Source: Cocos nucifera (lineage: Eukaryota > Streptophyta > Magnoliopsida > Arecales > Arecaceae). Taken from it: a stretch of DNA of 64,000 bases. Numbering within the stretch: the first letter of the stretch is position 1; every line of letters begins with the position of its first letter. Where the stretch lies: positions 2,876,934 to 2,940,933 of the forward strand of contig QRFJ01000047.1 in NCBI GenBank assembly GCA_006176705.1, in the 5' to 3' direction. Below the pieces are notes generated by a model. It was given only the letters and a program-made list of their open reading frames with translations. It was not told the DNA's origin and did no database searches. This document shows positions 34,640 to 47,385 of this stretch, one piece after another. The position numbers and the translations under genes were made by a program.

Positions 34640-35205
34640 AAAATAATTAAAAATGGCTATGTTAGAAATAGGAGGAGAACCTCATCCTAACATGGGCAAG
34701 TCGAAGGTCTCGTTCAATTTAGACGAGATGAGGAAAGAGGTCCTGACAGTAGCCCTTATGTGCCCCTACAGCTTGTTAGAAATAGAAGGAGAACCTCATC
34801 CTAACGTGAGCAAAGTCGAAGGCCTCATTCATTTTAGATGAGATGACGGGAGAGGCTCTGATAATGGCCCTTATGTGCCGCTACAGTTCATTAGGAATAG
34901 GAGGAGAACTTCGTCCTAACATGAGCAAAGTCGAAGGCCTCATTCATTTTAGATGAGATGAAGGGAGAGGCCCTGACAATGATCCTTATGCACCCCTACA
35001 GTCCATTAGAAATATGAGGAGAACCTCATCCTAACGTGAGCAAAGTCGAAAGTCTCATTCATTTTAGACAAGATGATGGGAGAGGCTCTGACAACGGTCC
35101 TTATGTATCCCTATAGTCCATTAAGAATAGGAGGAGAACCTTGTCATAACATGAGCAAAGTCGAAGGCCTCGTTCATTTTAGATGAGATGAGGGGAGAGA
35201 CCCAG
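34640..35205 (+). repeat. Repeat B array of E4: about five units
   Basis: Same unit as in E2, E3 and E5 but reversed because the element is on the plus strand. AACATGGGCAA/AACGTGAGCAAAGTCGAA starts lie near 34687, 34805, 34922, 35037 and 35153. Open frames across it are repeat translations. Confidence 0.85.
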
Positions 35206-36165
35206 ACTCGGCTAGAGATAAGATCTCCCCTGAGCTTCAACGTGAACTTCAACAGGAGATAAGATTTTCTTCAACCTCGACTGGAGATAAGATCTTCTCC
35301 GAGCTTCAACTTCAACCTCAACCTCAACAGAAGATAAGATCTCATTCAATCTCGGCTGGAGATAAGATCTTCCCCGAGCTACAATCCTTCAATAGAAAAT
35401 AAGATCTTCTTCAATCTCGACTGGAGATAAGATCTTCCGTGAGCTTCAACGTTAATCTTAATAGGAGATAAGATCTTTTTCAACCTCAGCTGGAGAGAAG
35501 ATCTCTCCCGAGCTCCAACCCTTCAAACTCGTCTGGAGATAAGATCTCTTTCGAGCTCCAATCCTTCAATAGGAGACAAGATCTTCTTCAACCTCGACTG
35601 GAGATAAGATCTTCCCCGAGCTTCAACGTCAATCTCAACAGGAGATAAGATCTCCTTTAACCTCGATTGAAGATAAGATCTCCTCCGAATTCCAATCCTT
35701 CAATAGAAGATAAGATCTTCTTCAACCTCGGCTAGAGATAAGATCTTCTCCAAGCTTCAACGTCAACCTCAACAGGAGATAAGAACTCCTTCAACTTCGA
35801 CTGGAGATAAGATCTCCCCCAAGCTTCAACATCAATCTCAACAGAAGATAAGATCTTTCATGAGCTTCAACGTCAACCTCAACAGGAGATAAGATCTCAT
35901 TCAACCTTGGCTGGAGATAAAATCTCCCTCGAGCTTCAACGTCAATCTCAATAGGAGATAAGATCTCCTTCAACCTCGATTGGAGATAAGATCTCCTCCA
36001 AGCTTCAACGTCAACATCAACAGGAGATAAAATCTCCTTCAACCTCGATTGGAGATAACATCTCCTCCGAGCTTCAATGTCAACCTCAATAGGAGATAAG
36101 ATCTCCTTCAACCCCGGCAGGAGATAAGATCTCCCCCGAGTTTCGAACTCAATAAGTGTAAAGTT
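35206..36165 (+). repeat. Repeat A array of E4
   Basis: Dense GGAGATAAGATCTCC and GGAGATAAGATCTTC cores separated by TTCAACCTCGACT and GAGCTTCAACGTCAATCTC words. This is the plus-oriented version of the E2 array, and the cores keep the 6-bp stem. Confidence 0.85.
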
Positions 36166-36223
36166 CGAAAAAGAACTTTGATAGTCGTCTTTTTTATACT
36201 TTCTTCTTTCGAATTTCGAACTC

Positions 36224-36240
36224 GAAAGTGGGAGAACTAT
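36224..36240 (+). other. E4 polypurine tract
   Basis: GAAAGTGGGAGAACTAT lies directly before the 3' LTR start TATTGGG at 36241, in the position expected for the plus-strand primer. Confidence 0.6.
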
Positions 36241-37614
36241 TATTGGGATAAACCCCGCTCCCATCGAAGTCCAGCCTGATGCTTAGCCTAATGCAACTGA
36301 TAATCATGAAAGAGCTTCGATCGAGAATTCTTCCTTCAGCGGTCGGATCCCAACCGAACTTCTCTAGTGGCTGAACCTTAGCCGAACTTCTTCAGCCGAT
36401 CGAATTCCTCAGCAGTTAAACCCCAGCCGAACTCCTTCAGCGGTCGAACCCTATCCAAACTTCTTCAGTGGCTGAACTCCTCCAATGGCCGAACTTCTTT
36501 CGGATTTCTCCTTCAGTCAAATTCCTCCAGGAGCCCAACTTCCTCCAGATTTCTCCTTCAGTCAGATTCCTCCAGGAGTCGAACTTTCTTCGGACTTCTC
36601 GTTCAATCAAATTTTTTCAGAAGCCCAACTCCCTCCGGACTTCTCCTTCAATCGGAGTTCAATCGGATTCCTGTAGGAGCCGAACTCTCTCTGGACTTCT
36701 CCTTCAATCGCATTCCTTCAGGAGCCGAACTTCTTTCGGACTTCTCCTTCAGTCGAATTCCTCCAGGAGCCCAACTCCTTTCGGACTTCTTCTTCAATCG
36801 GATTCCTCCAGGAGCCGAACTCCCTCCGAACTTCTCCTTCAGTCGAATTCCTTCAGGAGCTGAACTCCTTTCGAACTTCTCCTTCAGCTAAATTCCTTCA
36901 GGAAGCGAACTCTTTTCAGACTTCTCCTTCAGCCGAACTTTTCTACCAGTCGAACTCCTTCAGCCGAGCTTTTCTACCAGTCGGACTTCTTCTGGACTTT
37001 TCCATCAATCGAACTCCATCCGGATTTCTCCAACGGATTACTTTCAGATTTCAAGTAGCATTCCTTTCGGATGATCCCCTCTAGCCGTATTTCTTTTAGG
37101 AGTTCGAACTCCTATAGAATTGATATATATCAAAGCTCTTTACCCCTTCACGTGGCCTCAAACGGCTTAGTACTGGATGGCTATGGTTGTCACTATCAGT
37201 CTGTTGCAGGTGGCGCTCCTCTCATGCGGTCCCGAGCGGCCAGCTATCGGACGCTTACGACAGTCATTATCAGTCTGCTACAGGCGACGCCCCTCTCCAT
37301 AATAAATCCTATGCGGCTTCGAGCGGCCAGCTATCGGACGGCTATGGCTGTCACTATCAGTCTGCTCCGGACTCCATCTATAAAAAAGATCTTCCATATA
37401 CGTTTTCTCTAAGCTCTCTTCTTCTTTCTAAAACTCTGCTGAACTCTGCCAACTCCATTTCTGTTGGTCAGAAGAGCTGACTTGATCGTCGGAGGGTCCT
37501 GCCAGAGCCACCACCATCGACTTCGGACGAAACTTTGTTTTGTAGGTCACCGATGGTGATCTCTTCTTCCTCAACTCTAGTTTGGTTCAACGTCGATCAG
37601 ATTCTGCACCAATA
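36241..37614 (+). repeat. E4 3' LTR
   Basis: 1374 bp from TATTGGGATAAACC to TGCACCAATA. Reversed hairpin units (GGAGCCGAACTCC type) fill about 36480-36960 and 72-bp units about 37170-37370. A TATA-like CTATAAAAAAG is at 37377. It is 231 bp longer than the 5' LTR, mostly in the arrays. Confidence 0.8.
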
Positions 37615-37619
37615 CCACC

Positions 37620-39719
37620 CAAAATCAACAACAGCCTAGCTAGTATTCTATTGGGATATAACAAGTTAGATATTTAAAACAACAGTACTGCAAATTTCAA
37701 TGGAAACGAAGAGATTCGCATAGTTTACAATTAATCCACATGAATTCTGAACAAAAAATAGCCATATACCGGCAATAAAGTCGCATTAGAAGCCAATTTC
37801 GTAACAAGAAGGGCACGTGGTTCCCTCATATGCAATGAGAACATGACATTTAACTTGTCCGGGTCCATTTCCACCACCAGATTATGGCATTTAAATGCCA
37901 GATTGCCACCGGCATTAGTTATTAGGCTTAAGCATAACATGACACTTGACACATGCTGTTTTGTTCACGTAAAACCCAAACTGAACCCCATAGCACCACA
38001 ACATGGACGTCCAGCCCAATCATCATTCAGAAAACATTATCTTCCCATCAATGACCTACAAATTCCAATATCGAATATGTCTTTAGAGGCCGCAGCTCTA
38101 TACTGCAAATTAAATAACTTTCCTGGATCTAGCACTATAAAATTGTCATAATAAATCTGAAAATTTTACGTTTCGTCCATCATTGAGTGGATATAAGAGA
38201 TTAGGTTTCACCAGAGTCTTTTGCCATGCAAGCATATGAGAAAGAAAAAGTATAACGAGAAGGAAAGGAAAAAGTTATAACAACGATTGCCACCGAGAAC
38301 CACAACCTGATTACAGTATCGCCTTCTTAAAGAAAAGGCCTTTTCCTCGCAGTAGAAGACAGAGCTGGGCCACCTGCAGAACTGCGACAATGCCATCTCT
38401 CACAAACAAGCAAGCGTCCCAGTTAAGTGACCTTGCTTTTGGGTGCAAAATGGCATCGTCCCACATGTCCCAGTTACATTTCGTCCCATGCTAGAGTGGA
38501 AACTTTTTTGAGGCACAGCTCCAAATTCTGTTGCTTGAGTTTTGAAGAGAAATTTAGCTGAAACAAGGAACAAATTTGGAAAATGAGAACTCCAAATGCT
38601 GTTGGTTCAAGAATTTATCGTTTCCAAACAACATCAGACCTTTCCAGTACCAAAGAATTCAACCAAAACATCAGTCATTAACAATTCTTGATGAACCCTC
38701 CCTAATGCACCTACTGCCAAGCCAATTCAGCCTACCATAGACCATGCAGCAATTGCCTGCGTCTACGAGTGGCAACAAAGCTACTGATTTATTCTGCCAT
38801 CAGCAGATCCCTCGTACACACAATTTAAGATACTTCAAGTTTGGGGTCTCATCAAGGGCGAAGATGAGCTGCATTAGTGTGAATGGAAATGCCACTCATC
38901 GACGTGGCATTTTCTGGCTGGCTTGTTAAGAGGCATTGGATGAGCAACATATTTGAATTATTACATTATTAGTTAGAAGAGGAACAGCCACATGTGGCAG
39001 TGAGCCTTGTCCTGAGATAAAGACTAGATGGCTTGGATGAGGCATGCCAAAGTTGGGTGGTCATAAAGAAAAAATTATTGGTTGGAGGATTAGATCCACT
39101 AGCTCAAGAATGTTATGGACCCATCCAAGCATAATTAATACGCATAAACATGCATGTTTACTACATTTTTTCCTGTCTTTCAATTTTTTCTCAAGCTATG
39201 CATGTTGCTTCATGGTTGGACCGACTTACCACCATGCTGATACGTCTAGTCCAATCAATAATTTGTTGTCATAAGGAAGGCCATAAGTATACGACACCTA
39301 ATAGTCTCTGCTCGATCAATTCAAGGTCTACATCTATTTATACTCGTAAACATATTTAAATTTTTTTTTAATCCTACCACGAAAGCAAAAGAGAGTGAAA
39401 TTGGATCTATTTATCAAAGGCTAGGCTAATGTTCTTGTGTACATAGGACGGCCTACCACACCATTTGTTTAGTTTAGCGGTTCAACTTATCAAAACCACA
39501 AGAGACTATTTCATGTGTAAATCAAAAAACATCCTCACTTTTACCTTGATGTATTTAAAGTTTCACTTGTTAACATCAGTTTCAGCTGGCTTACCGAGCT
39601 AACTCTATTATTGTGCATGAGATTCCATTCGTGCAACTAATTCCATTAAATTATAATGTTGATTAATAGGCATGAACTCGTCAATAAGAATGGTTGTTTA
39701 GGTGTGACTACAATGATAT
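37620..39719. other. Intergenic, no gene recognised
   Basis: About 2.1 kb between E4 and E5. Short open frames have no domain features or splice pattern. Low-complexity T runs and short local repeats (for example GTCCCAGTTA twice near 38420 and 38470) are all I can see. With E4 removed, this sequence continues directly from 23011. Confidence 0.55.
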
Positions 39720-39724
39720 GTAAG

Positions 39725-41150
39725 TATTGATTCAGAATCTGGTTGACGCCGGATCGAACTAAAGTCGAAAAAGACGAGATCACCGTCGGTGACCTGCAAA
39801 ACAAAATTCCGTCCAGAGTCGGTGGTGGTGGCTCCGACGGAACCCTCCGATGATCAGATCAGCTCTTCTGACCAACAGAAATGGAGTGCTCAGGAAAGAG
39901 TTCGGCAGAATTTTTGGGAAGAAGAAGAAAGCTTAGGTAAAACGTATCTGGAGGATCCCTTTTTATAGATGGAGCCTGTAGTAGATTGATGGTGATAGCC
40001 ATATCATTCGGTAGTAGACCGCGTGGGATTTGCTACGAAGAGAAAGATATTGCCAGACTGATAGTGGCAGCCATACCGTCTGATCGTGGGCCGTGTGAGA
40101 TTTGCTACGGAGAAAGAGGTGTCGCCAGACTGATAGTGACGACCATACCATCTGATCGTGGGCCGCGTGGGATTATTACAGAGAGAGAGGTGTCGTTAGA
40201 TTGATAGTGGCGGCCATATCGTCTGGTCATGGGTCGCATGAAATTTACTACGGAGAGAGATGTATTGCCAGACTGATAGTGATGTCTATACCGTCTGGTG
40301 GAAGCATGCGTTCGTAGTCCGATTGAGCTGGAGGTGTCCGACTGCAAGAGTAATCTGAAAGAAGGTTGGCTCCTGGAGGAATCCGACTGAAGAAGAAATC
40401 CAGAAGGAGTTCAACTCCTAGAAGAGTCCGACTGGAGGAGATATCCAAAAGGAGTCTGGCTCCTGGAGGAGTCCAAAAAAAGTTCAGCTCCTGGAGGAGT
40501 CCGACTGTAGGAGCAATCCGGAAGGAGGTCGGCTCCTGAAGAAATTCGATTGAAGAAAAAATCTGAAAGGAGTTTGGCTCCTGAAGAAGTCTGACTAGAG
40601 AAGTATCCAAAAGGAGTTCGACTTCTGAAAGAGTTCGAAAGGAGTTCGGCTCCTGGAGGAGTCCGACTATAGGAGCAATCCGAAAGGAGTTCGGCTCCTG
40701 AAGGAATCCGATTGAAGAAGAATTCTGAAAGGAGTTCAGCTTCTGAAGAAATTCGACTAAAGAAGAAGTCCGAAAGAAGTTCGACTCCTATAGAAATCCA
40801 ATTGAAGGAGAATTCTGAAAGGAGTTTGGCTCCTGTAGAATTTTGATTGAAGAAAAATTCTGGAAAGAGTTCGGCTCCTGAAGGAATCTAACTGAAAAGG
40901 AGATCTGAAAGAAGTTTGGCTTCCGTAGAAATTTGACTGCAGGAGGAATCTAGAAAAAAGTTTGGCTCCTGGAGAAGTTTGGCAAAAATTCGACCGATGG
41001 AGGAGTTCGACTGGGACTCGACCGCTGAGGAGTTCGACTAAGGCTTGACCGTTGGAGGAGAATTTTCGATCGAAGCTCTTCCATGATTATTGGTTGTATT
41101 AGGCTAAGCATCAGGCTGGACTTTGATGGGAGCAAGGTTTATCCCCAATA
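39725..41150 (-). repeat. E5 LTR, low-coordinate copy (3' LTR)
   Basis: 1426 bp from TATTGATTCAGAATC to ATCCCCAATA. About four 72-bp units at 39985-40300 (each with GCCAGACTGATAGTG and CATACCGTCTGATCGTGGG), then hairpin units at 40350-40980. A TATA-like complement (CTTTTTATAGATGG) is at 39959. Confidence 0.85.
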
Positions 41151-42245
41151 ATAGTCCTCCCATTTTTGAGTTTGAAATTCGAAGAAAGGAAGTACAAAAG
41201 AGGCGACCGTCAAAGTCCTTTTCTGGGCTCTACACCTGCTGAGGTTGAAACTTGAAGGAGATCTTATCTCCAGCTGAGATTGATATTGAAGTGGGAGCTC
41301 GGGGGAGATCTTGTCTCTAGTTGAGGTTGAAGGAGATCTTGTCTCCTATTGACGTAGGAGCTCAGAGGAGATCTTATCTCCAGTCGATGTTGAAGGAGAT
41401 CTTATCTCCTATTGACATATACTCTAAAGCTCGGGGGAGATCTTAACTCTAGCCGAGGTTGAAGAAGATCTTATCTCCTGTTAACGTAGACTTTAAGGCT
41501 TGGGAGAGATCTTATCTTCAGCAGTCGAGGTTGAAGAAAATCTTATCTCTTATTGACATAGACTTTGAAGCTTGAGGAAGATCTTATCTTCAGCAGTCGA
41601 GGTTGAAGGAGATCTTATCTCCTGTTGACGTAGACTTTGGAGCTCGGGGGAGATCTTATCTCTAGCAGTCGAGGTTGACGTAGACTCTAGAGCTCAGAGG
41701 AGATCTTTTCTTCAGCAGTCGAGGTTGAAGGAGATCTTATCTCATATTGATGTAGATTCTAAAGCTTGGAGGAGATCTTATCTCCAGCAGTCGAGGTTGA
41801 AGGAGATCTTATCTCCTACGTAGACTCTGAAGCTCGGAAGAGATCTTATCTCCGACCGAGGTTGAAGAAGATCTTATTTTCTATTGACGTAGACTCTGAG
41901 GCTCGAAGATTTTATCTCCTATTGACGTAGACTCTGAAGCTCGAAGGAGATCTTATCTCCAACAGCCGAGGTTGAAGAAGATCTTATCTCCTATTGACGT
42001 AGACTCTGAAGCTCGGAGGAGATCTTATCTCTAGTCGAGGTTAAAGAAAATCTTATTTTCTATTGACGTAGACTCTGAAGCTCGGAGATCTTATCTCCCG
42101 TTGATATAGACTCTGAAGCTTGGAGGAGATCTTATCTCCAACAGTCGAGGTTGAAGAAGATCTTATCTTCTATTGACGTAGATTCTGGAGCTCGAGGGAG
42201 ATCTTATCTCTAGCAGTCGAGGTTGAAGGAGATCTTATCTCTTAT
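41151..42245 (-). repeat. Purine tract and repeat A array of E5
   Basis: After the purine-tract complement (ATAGTCCTCCCATTTTTG) come units of GGAGATCTTATCTCC with ATTGACGTAGACTCTGAAGCTCG and AGCAGTCGAGGTTGA spacers. The spacer differs from the E2 one, showing a separate expansion of the same core. Confidence 0.8.
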
Positions 42246-42712
42246 TATTGTTGGGTACAATGGGGTCGTTGTCGGAGCCTTTCCTCTCATCCCGTCTAAA
42301 ATGAATGAGGCCTTCGACTTTGCTCACGTTAGAACGAGATTCTCCTCCTGTTCGTAATGGACTATGGGAGCACATAAGGGCTGTTATCAGGACCTCTCTC
42401 CCATCTCATCTAAAATAAATGAGGCCTTCGATTTTGCTCACGTTAGGACGAGGTTCTCCTTCTGTTCCTAACGGACTGTGGGGTACATAAGGGCTATTGT
42501 CAGGGCCTCTCCCCCAATCTTATCTAAAATGATCGAGGCTTTCGACTTTGCTCATATTAGGACGAGGTTCTCCTCCTGTTCCTAACGAACTGTGGAGGCA
42601 CATAAGGGCCATTGTCAGAACCTCTCCCCCCATCTCGTCTAAAATAAACTAGGCTTTTGACTTTGTTCATGTTAGGACGAGGTTCTCCTCCTGTTCCTAA
42701 CATGGCTGCTTT
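42246..42712 (-). repeat. Repeat B array of E5: about four units
   Basis: Unit starts near 42315, 42431, 42550 and 42661 with TTTGCTCACGTTAGGACGAGG and CTAACGGACTGTGG words. Confidence 0.8.
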
Positions 42713-42789
42713 TAATTACTTCTTTCCTATCATCACATAATTTTCGCACAAAGAAATAATAATGTTGAAATCGAGAAACTTTATTGAGG

Positions 42790-45092
42790 AAAAATTATTG
42801 GTAGTATATCCTCAGATTTTCTAAGTTTCAAGATCGTGGGAGCATTATTTCTTCGAGCTCTTTTAGGTGATAAGTCCCGAGCTGGACGACCTCTAGCACT
42901 TCATACGGGCCTTCCCAATTTGGGGCAAGCTTCTCCTGACTTTGAGACTAGGAGATGGCGGCTCGCCAAAGCACTAAGTCTCCCACTTTGAATGTTTTAC
43001 TTTTGACTCTGGAGTTATAATATCAAGCCACCCTTCGTTTGTAGACTGCCATTCGAACCTGAGCTTTCTCTTCTTTTTCTTCCAATAGATCGAGGTTGGC
43101 TTTGAGGTCTTGTGAGTTATGTTGCTCATTGAAGGTCACGATCCATACTGATGGAAGTTTAAGCTCGATTAGTATGACTGCCTCCATTCCAAAGGCCAAG
43201 ATGAATGGTGTTTCTTCAATCGACAATCTTTGAGTAGTTTGGTACGCCCAGAGAACATGGTAGAGTTCATCCACCCAGGCCCCCTTTGCTCTGTCAAGCC
43301 TCATTTTGATGTCTTGCAATAGAGTCCGATTGGTCACTTTAGCTTTCCCATTTGCCTATGGGTGAGCTACCGATGTGAACTGGTGGGAGATATTTAGGTC
43401 TTCGCAGAACTCAACGAATCTCGTCTTAGCGAACTATCGTCCGTTATCCGTTATGAGAGTTCGAGGCAGACAGAACCGACAGACTATTAACTTTCAAATG
43501 AAGTCCTGTACCTTAGTCTTGGTAATTTTTGCTAGTGGTTCGACTTCAACCCATTTGATGAAGTAGTCGATCACGATCAGAAGAAACTTTCGCTATCCGA
43601 ATGTCGTTGAAAAAGGGTCAAGTATGTCCAATCTCCACTGCGCAAATAGCCAAGGTGTGCTTAGCGAAGTAAGCTCGAAGGTCGACTGTCTTTGTATGTT
43701 TGCATTCTTCTGACAGCAGTCATATTTCTTGACATACTCTATAAAATCATGGTACAAGATTGGTCAATAGTATTCCTACTAAAGTAGCTTTTGTGATAGG
43801 GATCTGGCTCCTACGTGACTTCCACAAATTTTTTCGTACACTTTCCATAATACAAAATCGACCTCTGAAGGTCGAAGACATCTCAGCAGCGGTAGCGAAT
43901 ATGACCTCTTATACAATTTGCTCTCATACAAAACGTACCGAAAGGCTTGATTCCTGAGTTTCTGAGCTTCTTTTGGATCATGTGGAAGAACTCCCTTCTT
44001 GAGGTAGGCAACTAATGGGTCAATCCAGCTCGGCTCAAGCTTCGTTTGCATAATGACCTATGATTCCTCTAAGCTTGGGCACTTCAGAGTCTTAAAAAAT
44101 ACTTCTTTGGATAATTCGATTGAGACTGAAGTGGCCAATTTATAGAGGAGGTCGGCTCTTATATTTTCTATCATTGGAATTTATTGAATGTCAAAACTGT
44201 CAAAAGCCAAAGTCAAATCCTTTACTTTCTTCAGATATTTCATCATACTCTCCTTCTGTACTTCGTAGTTGCTACTAACTTAGCCGACCACCAATTGAAA
44301 ATCACTTTAGACTTAGAGCCGATCTACTTTTAACTCTCTTGCTATTTTTAATATAATGATCAGCGCTTCATACTCGACCTTATTATTAGTCGTGGAGAAT
44401 TTGAAGCGTAGCGTGTACTCGACGACGACTCCTTCAGGGCTGACTAAGACTAACACCATACTTGCTCCAGCGGAGTTGGATGAACCATCCACGTACAGAG
44501 CCCAAAAGCCTTTGAAAAGGTCGACATCCTCCTCGAGGAGGCTCGATTGCGACAGCAGAGCGCCGGTCTCGTTCTGTTCAAGCTCGACTTCAGTTAGAAT
44601 GGTATATTCTACTACAAAATCTATCAATATCTGAGCTTTAATCGATGGCCAAGGTCGATAGTTGATGTCAAATTCTATGAGCTTGATTACCCATTTTACG
44701 ATCCTCTTGGAAGTATCCGTTCGATGAAGGACTACTTTTATTGGTTGATCCATAAGGACCATTATGGTGTGCCTTTGAAAGTAAGATCGGAGTCTTCTAA
44801 CAGCAATCAGAAAAGAGTAAGTCAATTTTTCTAGCTTAGAGTACCTGGTCTCTACATTCCTTAGGATTCGACTTACGTAGTAGAATGGTCGTTGCATCTT
44901 CACTTCTTTCTTGATCATGACTGCTGCCAAGGTCGTCGGAGAGACTGCTAGGTACAGAAATAATTCTTCTCCAGATTTGGGTTTTGCCAGCAGTAGGGGT
45001 GAGCCGAGGTAGTTTTTAAGCTCCTCAAATGTTCGTTGGCACTCTGTTGTCCAGCAGAAGTTCTTTGGTTGCTTGAGAACTTGAAAAAAGGG
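42790..45092 (-). pseudogene. E5 pol, downstream part: RNase H, second RNase H, integrase
   Basis: Minus strand. RNase H begins at the E6 border (about 45090: FFQVLKQPKNFCW, LYLAVSPTTLAAVM, YYVSRILRN). A second RNase H-like domain is at about 44300-44500 (YVDGSSNSAG, TNNKVEYEALI). The integrase zinc-binding/core region at 43300-43900 is badly broken, and the core end with C-terminus is at 43023-43337 (NRTLLQDIKMRLDRAKGAWVDELYHVL, TPFILAFG) and 42790-43020. The 262-residue open stretch at 44313-45101 is the longest surviving frame. Confidence 0.8.
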
Positions 45093-46187
45093 TGTTGACA
45101 TAGAATCTGATCGTCACCGAAATCAGCAGGAGCGGAGGTAGATGAGGTCGCCATCGGAGACCTGCAAAATAAAGTTCCATCTGGAGCCAGTGGGGGGGTG
45201 GCTCTGGCAGGACCCTCCGACGATCAAGTCAGCTCTGGCCAACATGAATGGAGTGCTCAGAAATAAGTTCCATAGAGCTTAGAGAAGAAGAGAAGAGCTT
45301 AGAGATCAGAGGTTCTAGTTAGCGTATCTGAAGGATCCTTTTTATAGTGGAGCTTGATGGTGACAACTGTAGATGCGTGCTGACGGGCCACTCGAATCTG
45401 ATAGAGTCAATCTCACGAAAAGATGCCGTCTGCAGTGGATTGATGGTAACAGCCATCGCCGCCTGGTAGCGGATCACTGTTGCTTGCGGCGGACTGATGG
45501 TGATGGCTGCAGCTATCTTAGTACTGAGCCGCTCGGAGCCGAATGAAGGATTGAAGGGCTTTGACATGTACCCATTTTGAAAGAGTTCGGACTCCTAAAG
45601 AGGGAGCTCAGAAGGAGTTCGGCTCCCATAGGTGTCTGGCTGGAGGTGAGCGGCTAAGGCCCGATCGCTGGAGAGTTTGGTAGGAGCTCGACCGACCGAA
45701 GGGGATGTCTGGGAGGAGTCCGGTTGGAGGAGCCCAGCTTCTGAAGAAGTCCGACTGAAGGATGTCTGGGACGAGTCTAGCTTCCCGAAGAAGTCCGACC
45801 GAAGAGGAAGCTTGGAGGGAGTTCGGCTCTCGTAGGTGTCTGGCTGGAGGAGTGCGGCTAGGGCTCGGCCGTTGGGAGTTCAGAAGAAGCTCGACCGTTG
45901 AGGAGTTCGATCGGGGGACGACCATCGAGGAGTTCGCTGAGAAGTTCGATCGAGGGACAACTGCTGAGGAGTTCAGCCGCTGGGAGTCCGAAGGAGCTCG
46001 ACCGACTGAAGGGACGGCTGCTGAGGAGTTCGATCGATGGACGACCACTGAGGAGTTCGGCTAAGATCCGATCGCTGAGCAGTTTGATCGGCTATAAGAG
46101 TTCGACTAAGATCCATCCATTGAAGCTCTTTTGTGGCTACTGGTTCATCGAACTAGACTTCGGCAGGAGCGAGGTTTATCCCCAACA
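45093..46187 (-). repeat. E6 LTR 1
   Basis: 1095 bp from TGTTGACATAGAATC to TATCCCCAACA. Contains the conserved block (GGTGGCTCTGGCAGGACCC), the TATA complement CCTTTTTATAGTGG at 45328 and a region of diverged GAGTTCGACCGCTGG words. It does not have the long hairpin array of E2. Confidence 0.85.
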
Positions 46188-47065
46188 ATAGCCCCCCGAC
46201 TTTCGAGTTCGAAACTCGAAGAAAGGGAGTGCAGAAAAGGCGACTACCGAAGTCTTCTTCTGGGCTCCGTGCTGGTTCAAGTCGAAGCTCAGGGGAGATC
46301 TCATCTCCAGTTGATGTTGAAGTTGAAGTCCGAAGGAGATTCCATCTCCAACCAAGGTTGAGGTAGGCCTCGTCTCCTACGATTGAGGTCGGAGGTTGAG
46401 CTCATCGGGGGTGACATTGTCTCCTACAGTCAAGACTGACTCGGAGGAGATCTCCTCTCCTACAACCGAGGTCAATACGGATGCTTGGGAGAGATCTCAT
46501 CTCTGGTCAAGGTTGGCTTGGTCGATTGGGAGAGATCTTATCTCTGACCGAGGTTGGCTTGGTCTCCTATGGTCGAGGTTGATGCGAGCGCTCGAGGGAG
46601 ATCTTATTTCCTGCAAACGAGTTTGCCTCGGGGGAGATTTTATCTTTTACAGTCGAGTTTGCCTCGGGCAAGATCTTATCTCCTGTGGCCAAGATTGACC
46701 ACGGTCACTCGGGAGAGATCTTATCTCTGACCGAGGTTGTCGCTCGGAAAAGATCTTATCTCTGACCGAGGTTGCTTCTCGGAAGAGATCTTATCTCCGA
46801 TCGAGGTTGTCGCTTAGATCTTATCTCTGGCCGAGGTTGTCGCTCGGGAGAGATCTTATCTCTGACCGAGGTTGTCGCGGTCGCTCGGGAGAGATCTTAT
46901 CTCTGGCCGAGGTTACTTCTCGAGAGAGATCTTATCTCTAGCCGAGATTGTCGCTCGGGAGAGATCTTATCTCTGATCGAGGTTGTCGCAGTCGCTCGGG
47001 AGAGATCTTATCTCTAGTCGAGGTTGTTGCTCGAAAGGGATCTTATCTCTGGCTAAGATTGAAGG
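46188..47065 (-). repeat. Purine tract and repeat A array of E6 unit 1
   Basis: AGCCCCCCGACTTTCGAG complements a G-rich purine tract. It is followed by a repeat A array whose cores are shorter (GGGAGAGATCTTATCTCTG.CCGAGGTTGTCGCTC). There is almost no repeat B, only one partial TTAGGACGAGATTCTCC word at 47082. Confidence 0.75.
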
Positions 47066-47159
47066 TCTTTGACCTGCCCGTGTTAGGACGAGATTCTCCT
47101 TCTATTCCTAATATGGCGACTATTAACTGCTTTTTTTTCTGTCATCACATAGTTTTCGC

Positions 47160-47385
47160 GCCCAGAAATAGTATATTATTGAAAGGGAAGAACTTTATTG
47201 AAAGAAAGTTACTGACAACGTATTCCCGAATTCTTTATGTTTCAGGGTCATGGTAGCGTTGTTCCTCCACATTTTTTTATACGGACGACCTTTTCTATCT
47301 CATGCTGGCCTCCTCAATTTGGAGCATGCTTCTCTTGGCTTTGATGCTGGTAGGTGATGAGTCGTCGATGTACCAAGCTCCTCCC
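47160..47385 (-). pseudogene. Integrase C-terminal remnant in E6 unit 1
   Basis: Minus-sense match to the end of the E3/E5 integrase, ending at GTACCAAGCTCC (about 47372-47385). There the sequence switches to the gag C-terminus (TAACGTTGATGACATCATG). The junction has the same position as in E2 and E4. Confidence 0.7.

Larger units (their letters stand above)
23012..37614 (+). mobile_element. E4: gag-only Ty3/gypsy element, split by insertion of E3
   Basis: Plus-orientation element with its LTRs at 23012-24154 and 36241-37614. The flanks CTACC (23007-23011) and CCACC (37615-37619) differ at one base and are a plausible aged target duplication. Internal order: primer binding site, gag, integrase C-terminal remnant, repeat B array, repeat A array, purine tract, LTR. 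E3 (25081-33867) lies within gag. Without E3 the element is about 5.8 kb. The low-coordinate LTR start is heavily AT-shifted (TATCGAAGATAAATC against TATTGGGATAAACC). Confidence 0.8.

Noticed and set aside
34640..35205. Tandem array first considered as a possible CRISPR-like array
   Set aside because: Units are ~115 bp and near identical throughout, with no unique spacers, and they lie in a plant retrotransposon.
37731..38151. Overlapping frames of 73 and 102 residues in the E4-E5 spacer
   Set aside because: Both strands are open over the same DNA, with no domain features, splice pattern or codon bias visible to me.
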